Source of the DNA: Nanobdellota archaeon | Lineage (GTDB): Archaea; Nanobdellota; Nanobdellia; Pacearchaeales; GW2011-AR1 | NCBI GenBank assembly: GCA_030704765.1 | Contig: JAUYDD010000012.1 | Coordinates: 1-6,542, forward strand | DNA length: 6,542 bases | Direction: 5' to 3' | In this document: positions 1-5,933 of the stretch, piece by piece | Layout of the letters: every line of letters starts with the position of its first letter | Position numbering within the stretch: the stretch's first letter is position 1 | Notes under the pieces: generated by a model | The model's input: the letters and a program-made list of their open reading frames with translations, nothing else | What the model was told of the DNA's origin: nothing | The model's database searches: none | Program-made: the position numbers and the translations under genes

Positions 1-3
1 ACG

Positions 4-140
4 TCAGAAATTTTTTAATAAATTTCTGAGCGCACCCAAAAAACTTCTGAAAGTTTTTTAGTGTGCTCCAAAATGCCTTCTCTTTCTATCCATTAAAATA
101 GATAGGTATGAGAAGAGCATTTTGGACATCTTAAAAGATG
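4..140. repeat. Structured non-coding block 1: four abutting hairpins
   Basis: Four inverted repeats follow each other with no spacer. Stem 4-13/20-29 is a perfect 10 bp with a 6-nt loop. Stem 28-35/61-68 (8 bp, one G-T pair) continues as 38-46/51-59 (9 bp) around a CTGA tetraloop. Stem 67-76/117-126 (10 bp) continues as 77-82/110-115 and 85-90/101-106 with small bulges. Stem 127-131/136-140 is 5 bp with loop TAAA. Neighbouring hairpins share or touch their boundary bases. A weaker fifth stem, 148-153/165-170, follows. There is no ORF here. It could be a structured RNA, a REP-like element or the terminator region of a gene lying before the window; the sequence alone does not decide. Confidence 0.7.
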
Positions 141-148
141 AGGTTTTC

Positions 149-160
149 AATTTCCGACAT
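149..160 (+). repeat. Dispersed word AATTTCCGACAT
   Basis: This 12-mer occurs here on the plus strand and, inverted, at 4410-4421. Its core ATTTCCGAC occurs again at 6348-6356. Each site lies at the downstream edge of, or within, a hairpin cluster, and the first two precede leaderless promoters by about 47 and 9 bp. Confidence 0.6.
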
Positions 161-206
161 AAGTAAATTGTAGTGATTTTGGAACAGACCTAACAAATAA
201 AAAAGA

Positions 207-215
207 TTTAAATAT
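207..215 (+). promoter_or_regulatory. TATA box of the small membrane-protein gene
   Basis: TTTAAATAT is preceded by an A-rich, BRE-like stretch (201-206). Its centre lies 25 nt before the ATG at 236, so the predicted transcript would start at or next to the start codon (leaderless). No Shine-Dalgarno sequence is seen before the ATG, which agrees with this. Confidence 0.6.
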
Positions 216-235
216 CTTCATATCCTTTTTATTCA

Positions 236-631
236 ATGAATATCAAAAAAGGGATAATATTGGGTGTTGCACTTTGGATATTGATATTCTTTGAAGTATC
301 TGCATTGATGTTTGGATTTAAACTTAAACAAGAGGATATTAATTATTTTTTTATTCATCTTGTTTTCTTGATAATATTTGTCATGATAATTGGTTTCTTG
401 TATTTTAAGAATGAGAATAAAAAGAAAGTAAACAACTTAAGGTTGCTTAGATTAAAAGAAGGCCTATCAATAGGGCTAGTAATGGTCGTTGTAGGAATCA
501 TACTGGATTCAGCTATAACAATACCTCTTTTTATGAGCTTTGATTATTCTTTTTTAACAAGACTCGATATCTTATTAGGAGAAGCGTTCACTGTCATTTT
601 TATGGGTGTTTCAGGATTGATAAAACAATGA
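236..631 (+). CDS. Small four-helix integral membrane protein, function unknown
   Basis: This encodes a 131-residue protein that I do not recognise. Four hydrophobic segments are visible at about residues 5-27, 37-58, 76-99 and 109-129. A positively charged linker (58-75, rich in K, R and N) joins helices 2 and 3, which suggests that this loop faces the cytoplasm and that both termini are inside. Acidic residues lie within helices (E20, D91, E116), along with H41, which is unusual in a purely structural membrane protein and could mean transport or proton binding; that is inference. There is no cleavable signal peptide. The ATG fits a leaderless start 25 nt after a TATA box. The gene is monocistronic and converges on the MCM gene with 14 bp between the stops. 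Its size and layout resemble DUF-type four-helix membrane proteins, but I cannot name a family. Confidence 0.8.
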   Translation: MNIKKGIILGVALWILIFFEVSALMFGFKLKQEDINYFFIHLVFLIIFVMIIGFLYFKNENKKKVNNLRLLRLKEGLSIGLVMVVVGIILDSAITIPLFMSFDYSFLTRLDILLGEAFTVIFMGVSGLIKQ

Positions 632-643
632 AAAATTAATTTT
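632..643. terminator. Bidirectional oligo-T/oligo-A palindrome between convergent stops
   Basis: AAAATTAATTTT is a perfect 12-bp palindrome that starts right after the TGA of the membrane-protein gene and ends two bases before the stop of the MCM gene. It gives a T-run at the 3' end of both transcripts. Archaeal termination relies on oligo-T tracts, so this short element may serve both genes. No GC-rich stem is present. Confidence 0.4.
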
Positions 644-645
644 GA

Positions 646-3600
646 TTACTTGTTCCTTGAACCAATATCCTGGATAAATCCTTGACGAGGCTCATAGATA
701 TCGCCTTTTTCTTTAAGTTTTCCTATAGATTCTTCAAATTCCAGTTCTGTCATATTTGTCCCTATTTCCTGTCTTAATACTTCAAGAGGTATTTGTTTTC
801 CATGTATCTCTTCAAGTTTTTTTATTGTTTCTCGTAAAAGCATTATCTTGCTTCTTTGGCTTGATGAAACTCTTGTTGAAAAACGGTCTATATCAAATGT
901 CTTTGTTTCAGGATCATAACCCACTTGCATAAGATAATAATTTGTAAGGCGTATTGCAGCTTGAGAATCTTCTCTATCTACTGTTGTAGAAAGACGCATT
1001 TTTGCATGAGCTTCTGCAAGCCTAACTAAACCTTGTAGCTGTCTTGCTGATATTGCTATTGTTGCTGATTCTCCAATTGTTTCCATGCTCCTCATCTTCA
1101 TATAAAAATCTTTTATTTCATTAACTGATTCATCTGTAAGTTTAGGTTCTATTCTTTGTTTTGAATATGCTACGTATTTTCTAAAAAGTTCTCTATCTAA
1201 TGGAGATTTTGAATCTCTTCTCCGGTGCAAGTTCAGGACATGTGTAGCAATAGATTCATCTAGAACTTTATCTGGTAAATCCCTTAATATAAAAATAAGG
1301 TCAAATCTATTTATGAGTGCAGGTGGAAGGTCTATCTGCTGGGTTATGGGTAGAGTTGGTTCAAACCTTCCATATTTTGGGTTTCCTGCTGCAAGGACTG
1401 ATGTCTGTGCTGTCAAAGTAGCCTGCACATTAGCTTTTGAAATTGTGACTGTTTGTTGCTCAAGTGCTTCATGCATAGCTGACCTGTCTGTTGGATCCAT
1501 TTTCTCTATTTCATCAATACAGATGATTCCTTTGTTTGCAAGCACCATTGCACCTGCTTCTAAAGCCCAACCTTTAAGAAATTCGTCTTTTACTACAGTA
1601 GCAGTTATACCAGCGCCGGTCGCTGCCTTGCCGACTATGTACCTTCCACGCGGAGCCATATTAGAGATGAATTTTAATGTCACGGAATTATGGACTCCAA
1701 TACCATTCGCAACAAATGTGTTTGTTGAAGGAATTGATAAATCATAGACCTCTTCATTTTTCTTTTTTAAATCTTCTATTGATATAATCTTAGACCATAC
1801 TAGATTACTATTTGCAATTTTTTTTAATATAAAAAGCTCATTAATCTTATTTTTATCTTTTTTCTCAAATTCATTAATTAATTTTAATAATCTTATTCTT
1901 CCAATCTCATTTCTTTTTTTAACAGTCCTCATTTCTGAAGCCAAGGTCCTGTTTCCATTTTTTCTGCTATTATAACCTAATTTTTTTACTATTTCGTAAA
2001 CCAGCTCTCCACAAGGAATCAGATCATTATAACTATATATTGGATCTTTTTCATTTAGCTTAATTACTCTTCCATAAATCTTTATGTTATCTAAAAACCT
2101 TTTAATCATGTAAGTTGGTACAGATACAGAATAATAATCTGCCTTATTTTCTTTGTAAGAATAAGTTCTTTTTTTTAGTTTATTTAATATCCCTATTGAA
2201 AAAAGTAAATCAGAGGTATCTTCTGCTAGATCTTTTGAGATTGTAATTAATTCAAAACCCTTTAACATTTTTTTATCTTTTATTAATCTCCCACCTCCTG
2301 AGAATAATCCTGATAAAAGACCATAAATAAATTCTTTTGGGGAGAAAAACGCAAATCCGGGAATCTTTTTTATTTTGGAATAATTGCCTTTTATTCCTTT
2401 TTTTATATTCTTTAAATCAGATTCATAATAACAATAAGACTTCAAAATATCTGAAAGATTTTTTGAGAATATTTGGACACCTTTCTCATTAATATTAAGG
2501 TTCAAATTAATTTTTTTTGCAAAATTTATAACTTTATTCTGTATATCTTTGTTCCTATTTGATATGTCGATTGTCTTTTCATTTTTTATATAACCTTCTG
2601 ATAGGAATATCCCTATAAAAAATCCGAAATCTTCATTTAAATCTATTTTATCTAGAAGTAATTTAGAATTAGTATTATTTTTATTAAAATGTCCTGGTAA
2701 GAAATGTTTGAACACTTCTTTGTGATAATTAATTGGAATTGGAATATAAGAATTTTTAGTTAATTCATCACCTTTAATTGATACAATATCGCCATTTTTT
2801 GAAAGGGTAATAAAAGAATGGTCTTTTGTTGCAATAATTTCTTTTCCGTGCTTTGTTATTAATTTAATTAAATCTTTTTCTGGTAAATGTTTTATTATCT
2901 CGTTTACATATTCCCATCTAGGTTCATGAAACTCTTGATTAATTGTAAGGACTTTAAGATTATTTGGACCTTTTCCAAATTTATTATAAATATTTTCTAT
3001 AGAATCATAACCTGTTTCTTTATCTGATATATACATAACTTTTTCATCTTTACCTATAGATTTAGCAACACCAGGATCACCTATTAAAAAAAGATGGATA
3101 TCTCCTCTTGATACTGTGCCATCTGGAGAAGTTTTTCTAACTCCGCCAAACATCTGCAAGACTAATGCTTCTTTTATTTGTTCATACCCCCAAATAGAAG
3201 GAGCGATACTATCCCTTAATTTCTTGAATATCTCAGGATCTGTTGATAATTCTAGGATCTGGCGTTCATCCTCTTCAGATATATCCAAGTCTTCATATGT
3301 AGATTCAAGGGGTATAAGGTTGTTTGCTTCAACCGCTAAATCAAACCTTGTTGATATAGATCCTGTTGGAAGAGGTATTGGGACTTCTTTTAATATACCC
3401 AGGACTTTTACCTTACTTCCGGGAGTTGTTTTTTCTTCCATTATTGGTTCAACTAAATCTTCTTTTAAGAAAACATTAATTCTTCTAGGCTGTTCTCCTC
3501 CTGTTAAACTGTCTGGAGATTCTTCTATTACAAGTCTTTGAGCATCAACCATTGTTTTAGATAATAAAGTAAAAGCTCCTTTTCTGCCACAAGAGCACCT

Positions 3601-4050
3601 ATTTGGTTCTCTGAATTTTTTTTCAATCTGCAATACTGAAATAACTGTTCCGCAAGATGGGCATTCAAATCTTGCATTTACAACCTGGGGCCTGACATCA
3701 GATGCTTGCCTTACTAAACCTTCAAAAAATATCAATTGGTTCAGATGATTTGCTCTTATAGTCCTTATTTTAACTCTCTGTGTTTCTGGAAGATCATTAA
3801 ACCTGATAATCGGATTATGAATTAGCCCTGTATCTTCTAATGCTGCGCTTAAAAGATCTATCTTCTCTTCTGGACTTGCTATAATGGATTCTGCTAATAT
3901 AGGAGAGTTTGAAGCTATATCAGAGAAATTGACAAAAACAACTTTTCTTCCTTTTCTTATGCTGTCTCCAACCTCTTTCTTATAAGTCTCAAAAAACAAC
4001 TTAGCTTCTGCAATTATTTCTTCATCAGGTTTTTTCTTATCAATCACCAT
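646..4050 (-). CDS. mcm: MCM replicative DNA helicase, intein-containing precursor
   Basis: This is the hexameric 3'-5' ATP-dependent helicase that unwinds DNA at the replication fork. The precursor is 1134 residues. Removing the intein (331-788) leaves 676, a normal archaeal MCM length. The N-terminal domain has a zinc site with C130, C133, C152 and C154 (C-x2-C then C-x-C). The AAA+ core has Walker A GDPGVAK-S (324-330 joined to S789), Walker B IICIDE (842-847; D846, E847), the presensor hairpin with K872, sensor 1 N890, arginine finger R915 in NRFD, and sensor 2 R1003 in SARQL. A C-terminal winged-helix region spans about 1065-1130. The ATG at 4050 has AGAGGG four bases upstream (4055-4060) and a minus-strand TATA box near 4089, so this mRNA probably has a short leader. 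ATPase activity requires splicing, because the intein splits the P-loop. Confidence 0.97.
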   Translation of the reverse strand: MVIDKKKPDEEIIAEAKLFFETYKKEVGDSIRKGRKVVFVNFSDIASNSPILAESIIASPEEKIDLLSAALEDTGLIHNPIIRFNDLPETQRVKIRTIRANHLNQLIFFEGLVRQASDVRPQVVNARFECPSCGTVISVLQIEKKFREPNRCSCGRKGAFTLLSKTMVDAQRLVIEESPDSLTGGEQPRRINVFLKEDLVEPIMEEKTTPGSKVKVLGILKEVPIPLPTGSISTRFDLAVEANNLIPLESTYEDLDISEEDERQILELSTDPEIFKKLRDSIAPSIWGYEQIKEALVLQMFGGVRKTSPDGTVSRGDIHLFLIGDPGVAKSIGKDEKVMYISDKETGYDSIENIYNKFGKGPNNLKVLTINQEFHEPRWEYVNEIIKHLPEKDLIKLITKHGKEIIATKDHSFITLSKNGDIVSIKGDELTKNSYIPIPINYHKEVFKHFLPGHFNKNNTNSKLLLDKIDLNEDFGFFIGIFLSEGYIKNEKTIDISNRNKDIQNKVINFAKKINLNLNINEKGVQIFSKNLSDILKSYCYYESDLKNIKKGIKGNYSKIKKIPGFAFFSPKEFIYGLLSGLFSGGGRLIKDKKMLKGFELITISKDLAEDTSDLLFSIGILNKLKKRTYSYKENKADYYSVSVPTYMIKRFLDNIKIYGRVIKLNEKDPIYSYNDLIPCGELVYEIVKKLGYNSRKNGNRTLASEMRTVKKRNEIGRIRLLKLINEFEKKDKNKINELFILKKIANSNLVWSKIISIEDLKKKNEEVYDLSIPSTNTFVANGIGVHNSVTLKFISNMAPRGRYIVGKAATGAGITATVVKDEFLKGWALEAGAMVLANKGIICIDEIEKMDPTDRSAMHEALEQQTVTISKANVQATLTAQTSVLAAGNPKYGRFEPTLPITQQIDLPPALINRFDLIFILRDLPDKVLDESIATHVLNLHRRRDSKSPLDRELFRKYVAYSKQRIEPKLTDESVNEIKDFYMKMRSMETIGESATIAISARQLQGLVRLAEAHAKMRLSTTVDREDSQAAIRLTNYYLMQVGYDPETKTFDIDRFSTRVSSSQRSKIMLLRETIKKLEEIHGKQIPLEVLRQEIGTNMTELEFEESIGKLKEKGDIYEPRQGFIQDIGSRNK
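1687..3060 (-). mobile_element. MCM intein with LAGLIDADG endonuclease domain, probably endonuclease-defective
   Basis: This 458-residue protein-splicing element (precursor residues 331-788) sits between K330 and S789 of Walker A, the site used by the known archaeal MCM/CDC21 'a' inteins. The first residue is Ser331, not the usual Cys. Block B is T408-x-x-H411. Block F is VYDLSIPSTNTFV (768-780). The C-terminus is GVHN (H787, N788), followed by Ser789 as the +1 nucleophile, so the splicing residues are complete. The endonuclease has a first LAGLIDADG helix, IGIFLSEG (479-486, acidic E485). In the second, LSGLFSGGG (579-587), glycine (G586, codon at 2293-2295) replaces the catalytic aspartate. 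Residues of roughly 660-760 form an extra basic region before block F. The DNA is visibly more AT-rich than the flanking extein. Splicing is expected to work; homing probably does not. Confidence 0.93.
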
Positions 4051-4054
4051 TTTT

Positions 4055-4093
4055 CCCTCTATCCCATTTTAATTAAAAAAATTATCTTTATAA
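4055..4093 (-). promoter_or_regulatory. MCM promoter and ribosome-binding site
   Basis: Read on the minus strand, TTATAAAGA (4085-4093) is a TATA box whose centre would place the transcript start near 4064. The leader of about 14 nt contains AGAGGG (4055-4060), four bases before the ATG, a plausible Shine-Dalgarno sequence. This supports the chosen start and contrasts with the leaderless arrangement of the two plus-strand genes at 236 and 4459. Confidence 0.5.
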
Positions 4094-4130
4094 GGATTTA
4101 TCTATAGGGGATATTATAATAGAAAAAGGA

Positions 4131-4138
4131 TATATAAA
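4131..4138 (+). promoter_or_regulatory. Possible plus-strand TATA box for a non-coding transcript
   Basis: TATATAAA, preceded by the purine-rich AGAAAAAGGA, is a good TATA match on the plus strand. A transcript from it would begin near 4160 and run through the hairpin array at 4230-4372. A second weaker candidate is CTAAATAAAT near 4194-4203, which would start a transcript near 4225. No convincing ORF follows, so if active they would make a non-coding RNA. Confidence 0.3.
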
Positions 4139-4229
4139 ACTAGGTAATTACTTAATAGTTCGAAAAAGGAATAAAAATTTGGAAAATTAAAAGCTAAATA
4201 AATCTTTATTACTAATATGTAGCTATTCA

Positions 4230-4372
4230 GATGATTATAATCTGCCTAATCATCAATTCTATGAAATTTATTACTTTCGATTCCTTGAGCATGAACGAGC
4301 CTGCAAGGAATCGAACACTTCAATCTCCTCTGGAGTTGAAGTTCCCAAAAATTGCTTTGCAATTTTTTAGGA
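4230..4372 (+). repeat. Structured non-coding block 2: hairpin array before the nuclease gene
   Basis: Four hairpins are visible. Stem 4230-4237/4247-4254 is a perfect 8 bp. Stem 4276-4287/4304-4315 is a perfect 12 bp with a 16-nt loop. Stem 4317-4328/4332-4342 is 11 bp with one bulged T and loop TCT. Stem 4343-4345/4370-4372 plus 4347-4355/4359-4367 is 12 bp with loop TTT; its 3' arm ends in a T6 run like a terminator. The last three are packed end to end with at most one base between them, as in block 1. The array may be an RNA of about 150 nt or a DNA element; there is no significant ORF. The last hairpin has the same CCCAAAAA...TTTTTTAG outline as the second hairpin of block 1 (35-60). 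Confidence 0.65.
4273..4299 (+). repeat. 27-bp direct repeat, copy A
   Basis: This segment, from ACTTTCGATTCC to GAGCATGAACGAG, recurs exactly at 4372-4398, 99 bp away. It contains the 5' arm (4276-4287) of the 12-bp inverted repeat whose partner is 4304-4315. TTCGATTCC resembles a tRNA T-loop, but no tRNA surrounds it. Confidence 0.9.
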
Positions 4373-4398
4373 CTTTCGATTCCTTGAGCATGAACGAG
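4372..4398 (+). repeat. 27-bp direct repeat, copy B
   Basis: An exact second copy of 4273-4299. Its TTCGATTCCTTG (4375-4386) is also fully complementary to 4304-4315, so it competes with copy A for the same partner. Pairing with copy B would enclose the two hairpins at 4317-4372 in a branched, cloverleaf-like fold. Copy B starts at the last base of the T6-containing hairpin. Confidence 0.9.
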
Positions 4399-4412
4399 GG
4401 GTATATTACATG

Positions 4413-4425
4413 TCGGAAATTCCGA
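4413..4425. promoter_or_regulatory. 13-bp palindrome abutting the nuclease promoter, candidate operator
   Basis: TCGGAA-A-TTCCGA is a perfect inverted repeat with 6-bp arms around one base. It ends five bases before the TATA box at 4430, over the BRE position. A dimeric regulator bound here could block or recruit TBP/TFB. One arm belongs to the AATTTCCGACAT word shared with 149-160. Confidence 0.4.
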
Positions 4426-4429
4426 ACCG

Positions 4430-4439
4430 TTTATAAATA
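4430..4439 (+). promoter_or_regulatory. TATA box of the nuclease gene (leaderless)
   Basis: TTTATAAATA is centred about 25 nt before the ATG at 4459, predicting a leaderless mRNA. The identical 10-mer recurs at 5873-5882 before the next gene. GGAG at 4441-4444 lies 14 nt from the ATG, too far for a good ribosome-binding site, and would be upstream of the predicted transcript start. Confidence 0.6.
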
Positions 4440-4458
4440 AGGAGTTAATTCTAATTTA

Positions 4459-5658
4459 ATGAGAATATTTGATCGTAGCAATAACATGGCTGATTATGCA
4501 GAAGAGTTGAAAAGTCATGTTGTTAGAGAGATTGATAGCCTAACCAAAGAAGATTTTGAAAATACAGAAGATTCTTTAGAAATAATAATCACTTCAAAGC
4601 ATCAAATACCCCCCATAACTTTAAGCGAAGTGTATCAAAAAGAAGAGGGTGAAATTCAAAAAGACATAAGTAGAGACGACCGTTTCTGGAGAGAAATAAA
4701 CCCAACCTACAAAAAAGCAACACTAATAAGTATACACATACCATTTGAAGGTAAAGCCGAGTTTTTAGGCATTAGACCTTCAACATTTCAAATGACCTCT
4801 ATTGAGGGAGAGGTTACTTCTAATGAGATAGTCTTGCCATTCAGTTTCTTTCCAGACGTAGACAAATCTGAGGATGTGAAAAGACAAATAGATTCAGCAT
4901 TGGATTATGTAAATAAGCATACTGCTTGGATGAATAAAGACATTGAATCGTTCAATCAGAAATTGCCTAGCCTAGTTTCTTCTCAAATTAAAAGGAGAAA
5001 AGAGATTTTAGAAAGTCAAAATAAAATAATAACTGAAATAGGCATACCAAAAAAAGAAATTAAGAAAGAACAAATCGGCTTTGTAAAACCAATTGAGAAA
5101 ACAAGGATTAAGATAAAAGATAATACAACCACTACTAATGAAATCGTATTAGAAAATGAAATTTATGAAGACATAACAAACTCCATAAACAGCCTAGGTA
5201 TTAATCTTGAAAGAGTAAATAAAATAGTAAGGGATTTAGACGAAGAATCATTAAGAGACATTTTATTCGTAGCTCTTAACCAGTCTTTCACAGGATTGGT
5301 ATCTACAGAGGCATTCAACAAATCAGGTAAAACTGACTTATTGATAAGACAGAAAGATAAGAATCTTTACATTTCAGAATGTAAAATCTGGCGAGGAGAT
5401 GTTTATTTTAATGAAGGTATCGAACAACTTCTAAATAACTTATCTTGGAGAGACTTAAAATGCAGTTACATTATCTTTTCAAGAAATGAAGATTTTACAA
5501 ATGTTATAAATAAATCCTTAGATCTAATTAAAAAGCATTCTTTATTTTTGAAGGATGTTAAAAAAATAAGCCCTACTTGTTTCAGATTTTATTTTAAGGG
5601 AAAAGATGATAACGAGAGGCAGATCATGTTATCATTACATCTTTTTAACTTGAAATAA
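4459..5658 (+). CDS. Predicted PD-(D/E)XK-fold nuclease, stand-alone
   Basis: This encodes a 399-residue soluble protein. The C-terminal domain (about 262-380) has restriction-endonuclease-like signatures: a helix with E284, GKTD (290-293, metal ligand D293), the strand-borne ECK motif (E307, K309) and Q323 in the following helix (GIEQLL), then a hydrophobic strand SYIIF. This is the D-(x)n-E-x-K arrangement of the PD-(D/E)XK fold. An N-terminal mixed region (1-140) leads to a helical segment (148-195, YVNKHTAWMNKDIESFN onward) and a Lys-rich linker (197-222). From memory, similar proteins of about 400 residues with N-terminal helical and C-terminal GKTD-ECK parts occur in bacteria as uncharacterised genes, often in variable regions. 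DNA cleavage and a defence role are inference. ATG 4459 fits a leaderless start; ATG 4486 is the alternative. No methyltransferase is nearby, so this is not a classical restriction pair. Confidence 0.85.
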   Translation: MRIFDRSNNMADYAEELKSHVVREIDSLTKEDFENTEDSLEIIITSKHQIPPITLSEVYQKEEGEIQKDISRDDRFWREINPTYKKATLISIHIPFEGKAEFLGIRPSTFQMTSIEGEVTSNEIVLPFSFFPDVDKSEDVKRQIDSALDYVNKHTAWMNKDIESFNQKLPSLVSSQIKRRKEILESQNKIITEIGIPKKEIKKEQIGFVKPIEKTRIKIKDNTTTTNEIVLENEIYEDITNSINSLGINLERVNKIVRDLDEESLRDILFVALNQSFTGLVSTEAFNKSGKTDLLIRQKDKNLYISECKIWRGDVYFNEGIEQLLNNLSWRDLKCSYIIFSRNEDFTNVINKSLDLIKKHSLFLKDVKKISPTCFRFYFKGKDDNERQIMLSLHLFNLK

Positions 5659-5698
5659 TTATATTATTTTCTCTTATTTACTACATATAAATGTTTTT

Positions 5699-5740
5699 GG
5701 AAATTTAAGAAAGTGTTTGTAATTTCTTTAATTCCTTTTT
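5699..5740 (+). terminator. Terminator hairpin after the nuclease gene
   Basis: Arms 5699-5712 (GGAAATTTAAGAAA) and 5723-5735 (TTTCTTTAATTCC) pair over about 12 bp with one bulge and one mismatch around a 10-nt loop, followed directly by TTTTT (5736-5740) and another T5 tract at 5745-5749. It lies 40 bp after the stop at 5658 and is the best candidate for ending the nuclease transcript. Confidence 0.5.
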
Positions 5741-5796
5741 AAGTCTTTTTATCGTGGAGTTATTATTCTAAAGTGTGACAGAAAATATTATGCTCC

Positions 5797-5815
5797 TGCC
5801 GACTCGCAATCGGCA
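5797..5815. repeat. GC-rich hairpin with 7-nt loop
   Basis: TGCCGA/TCGGCA is a perfect 6-bp stem closing the loop CTCGCAA, in otherwise AT-rich intergenic DNA. Stem and loop sizes resemble a tRNA anticodon arm, but the other tRNA arms are missing. On the minus strand, GAGCATG...GAG (5803-5820) echoes GAGCATGAACGAG in the 27-bp repeats. Confidence 0.5.
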
Positions 5816-5855
5816 TGCTCGCGTCTCACTCCTTATCCATATAAAAAGCCTAATT

Positions 5856-5906
5856 TATCGATGCTGTTTTGATTTATAAATATTATCGAGATTGAGTATA
5901 TCGATG
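5856..5906 (+). promoter_or_regulatory. Promoter of the 90-residue gene with flanking TATCGA words
   Basis: TTTATAAATA (5873-5882) is identical to the TATA box of the nuclease gene and predicts a start near 5902. Three TATCGA words surround it (5856-5861, 5884-5889, 5899-5904; the outer two extend to TATCGATG), possibly binding sites for a regulator. A second TATA-like word, ATATAAAAAG, lies at 5840-5849. Confidence 0.45.
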
Positions 5907-5931
5907 TGAAAAAGAGATGATACTCACATCG
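5902..5931 (+). promoter_or_regulatory. 5' leader hairpin directly before the start codon
   Basis: CGATGTGA (5902-5909) and TCACATCG (5924-5931) form a perfect 8-bp stem with a 14-nt loop, ending two bases before the ATG at 5934. The predicted transcript start (25 nt after the TATA centre) falls on the first base of the stem. The loop contains GAGATGA (5914-5920), a weak Shine-Dalgarno-like word. It could control translation or be a DNA operator. Confidence 0.45.
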
Positions 5932-5933
5932 CA

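Noticed and set aside
1313..1747. 144-residue plus-strand ORF, and a similar one at 3116-3541
   Set aside because: Both are antisense to strongly conserved parts of the MCM gene and resemble no known protein.
4300..4345. tRNA on the minus strand
   Set aside because: GTTCGATTCC looks like a T-loop, but its stem pairs badly and no acceptor, D or anticodon arm could be placed around it.
4273..4398. CRISPR array
   Set aside because: There are only two repeat copies, 72 bp apart, and the intervening DNA is itself two hairpins plus an inverted copy of part of the repeat. No cas genes are seen.
4231..4440. 69-residue plus-strand ORF
   Set aside because: It runs through both 27-bp repeats and the hairpins, which gives the peptide a duplicated TFDSLSMNE. 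The non-coding structure explains the sequence better.
5780..5835. tRNA-Ala with CGC anticodon
   Set aside because: Only an anticodon-like arm exists. No D-arm, T-arm with TTCRA or acceptor stem is found on either side.
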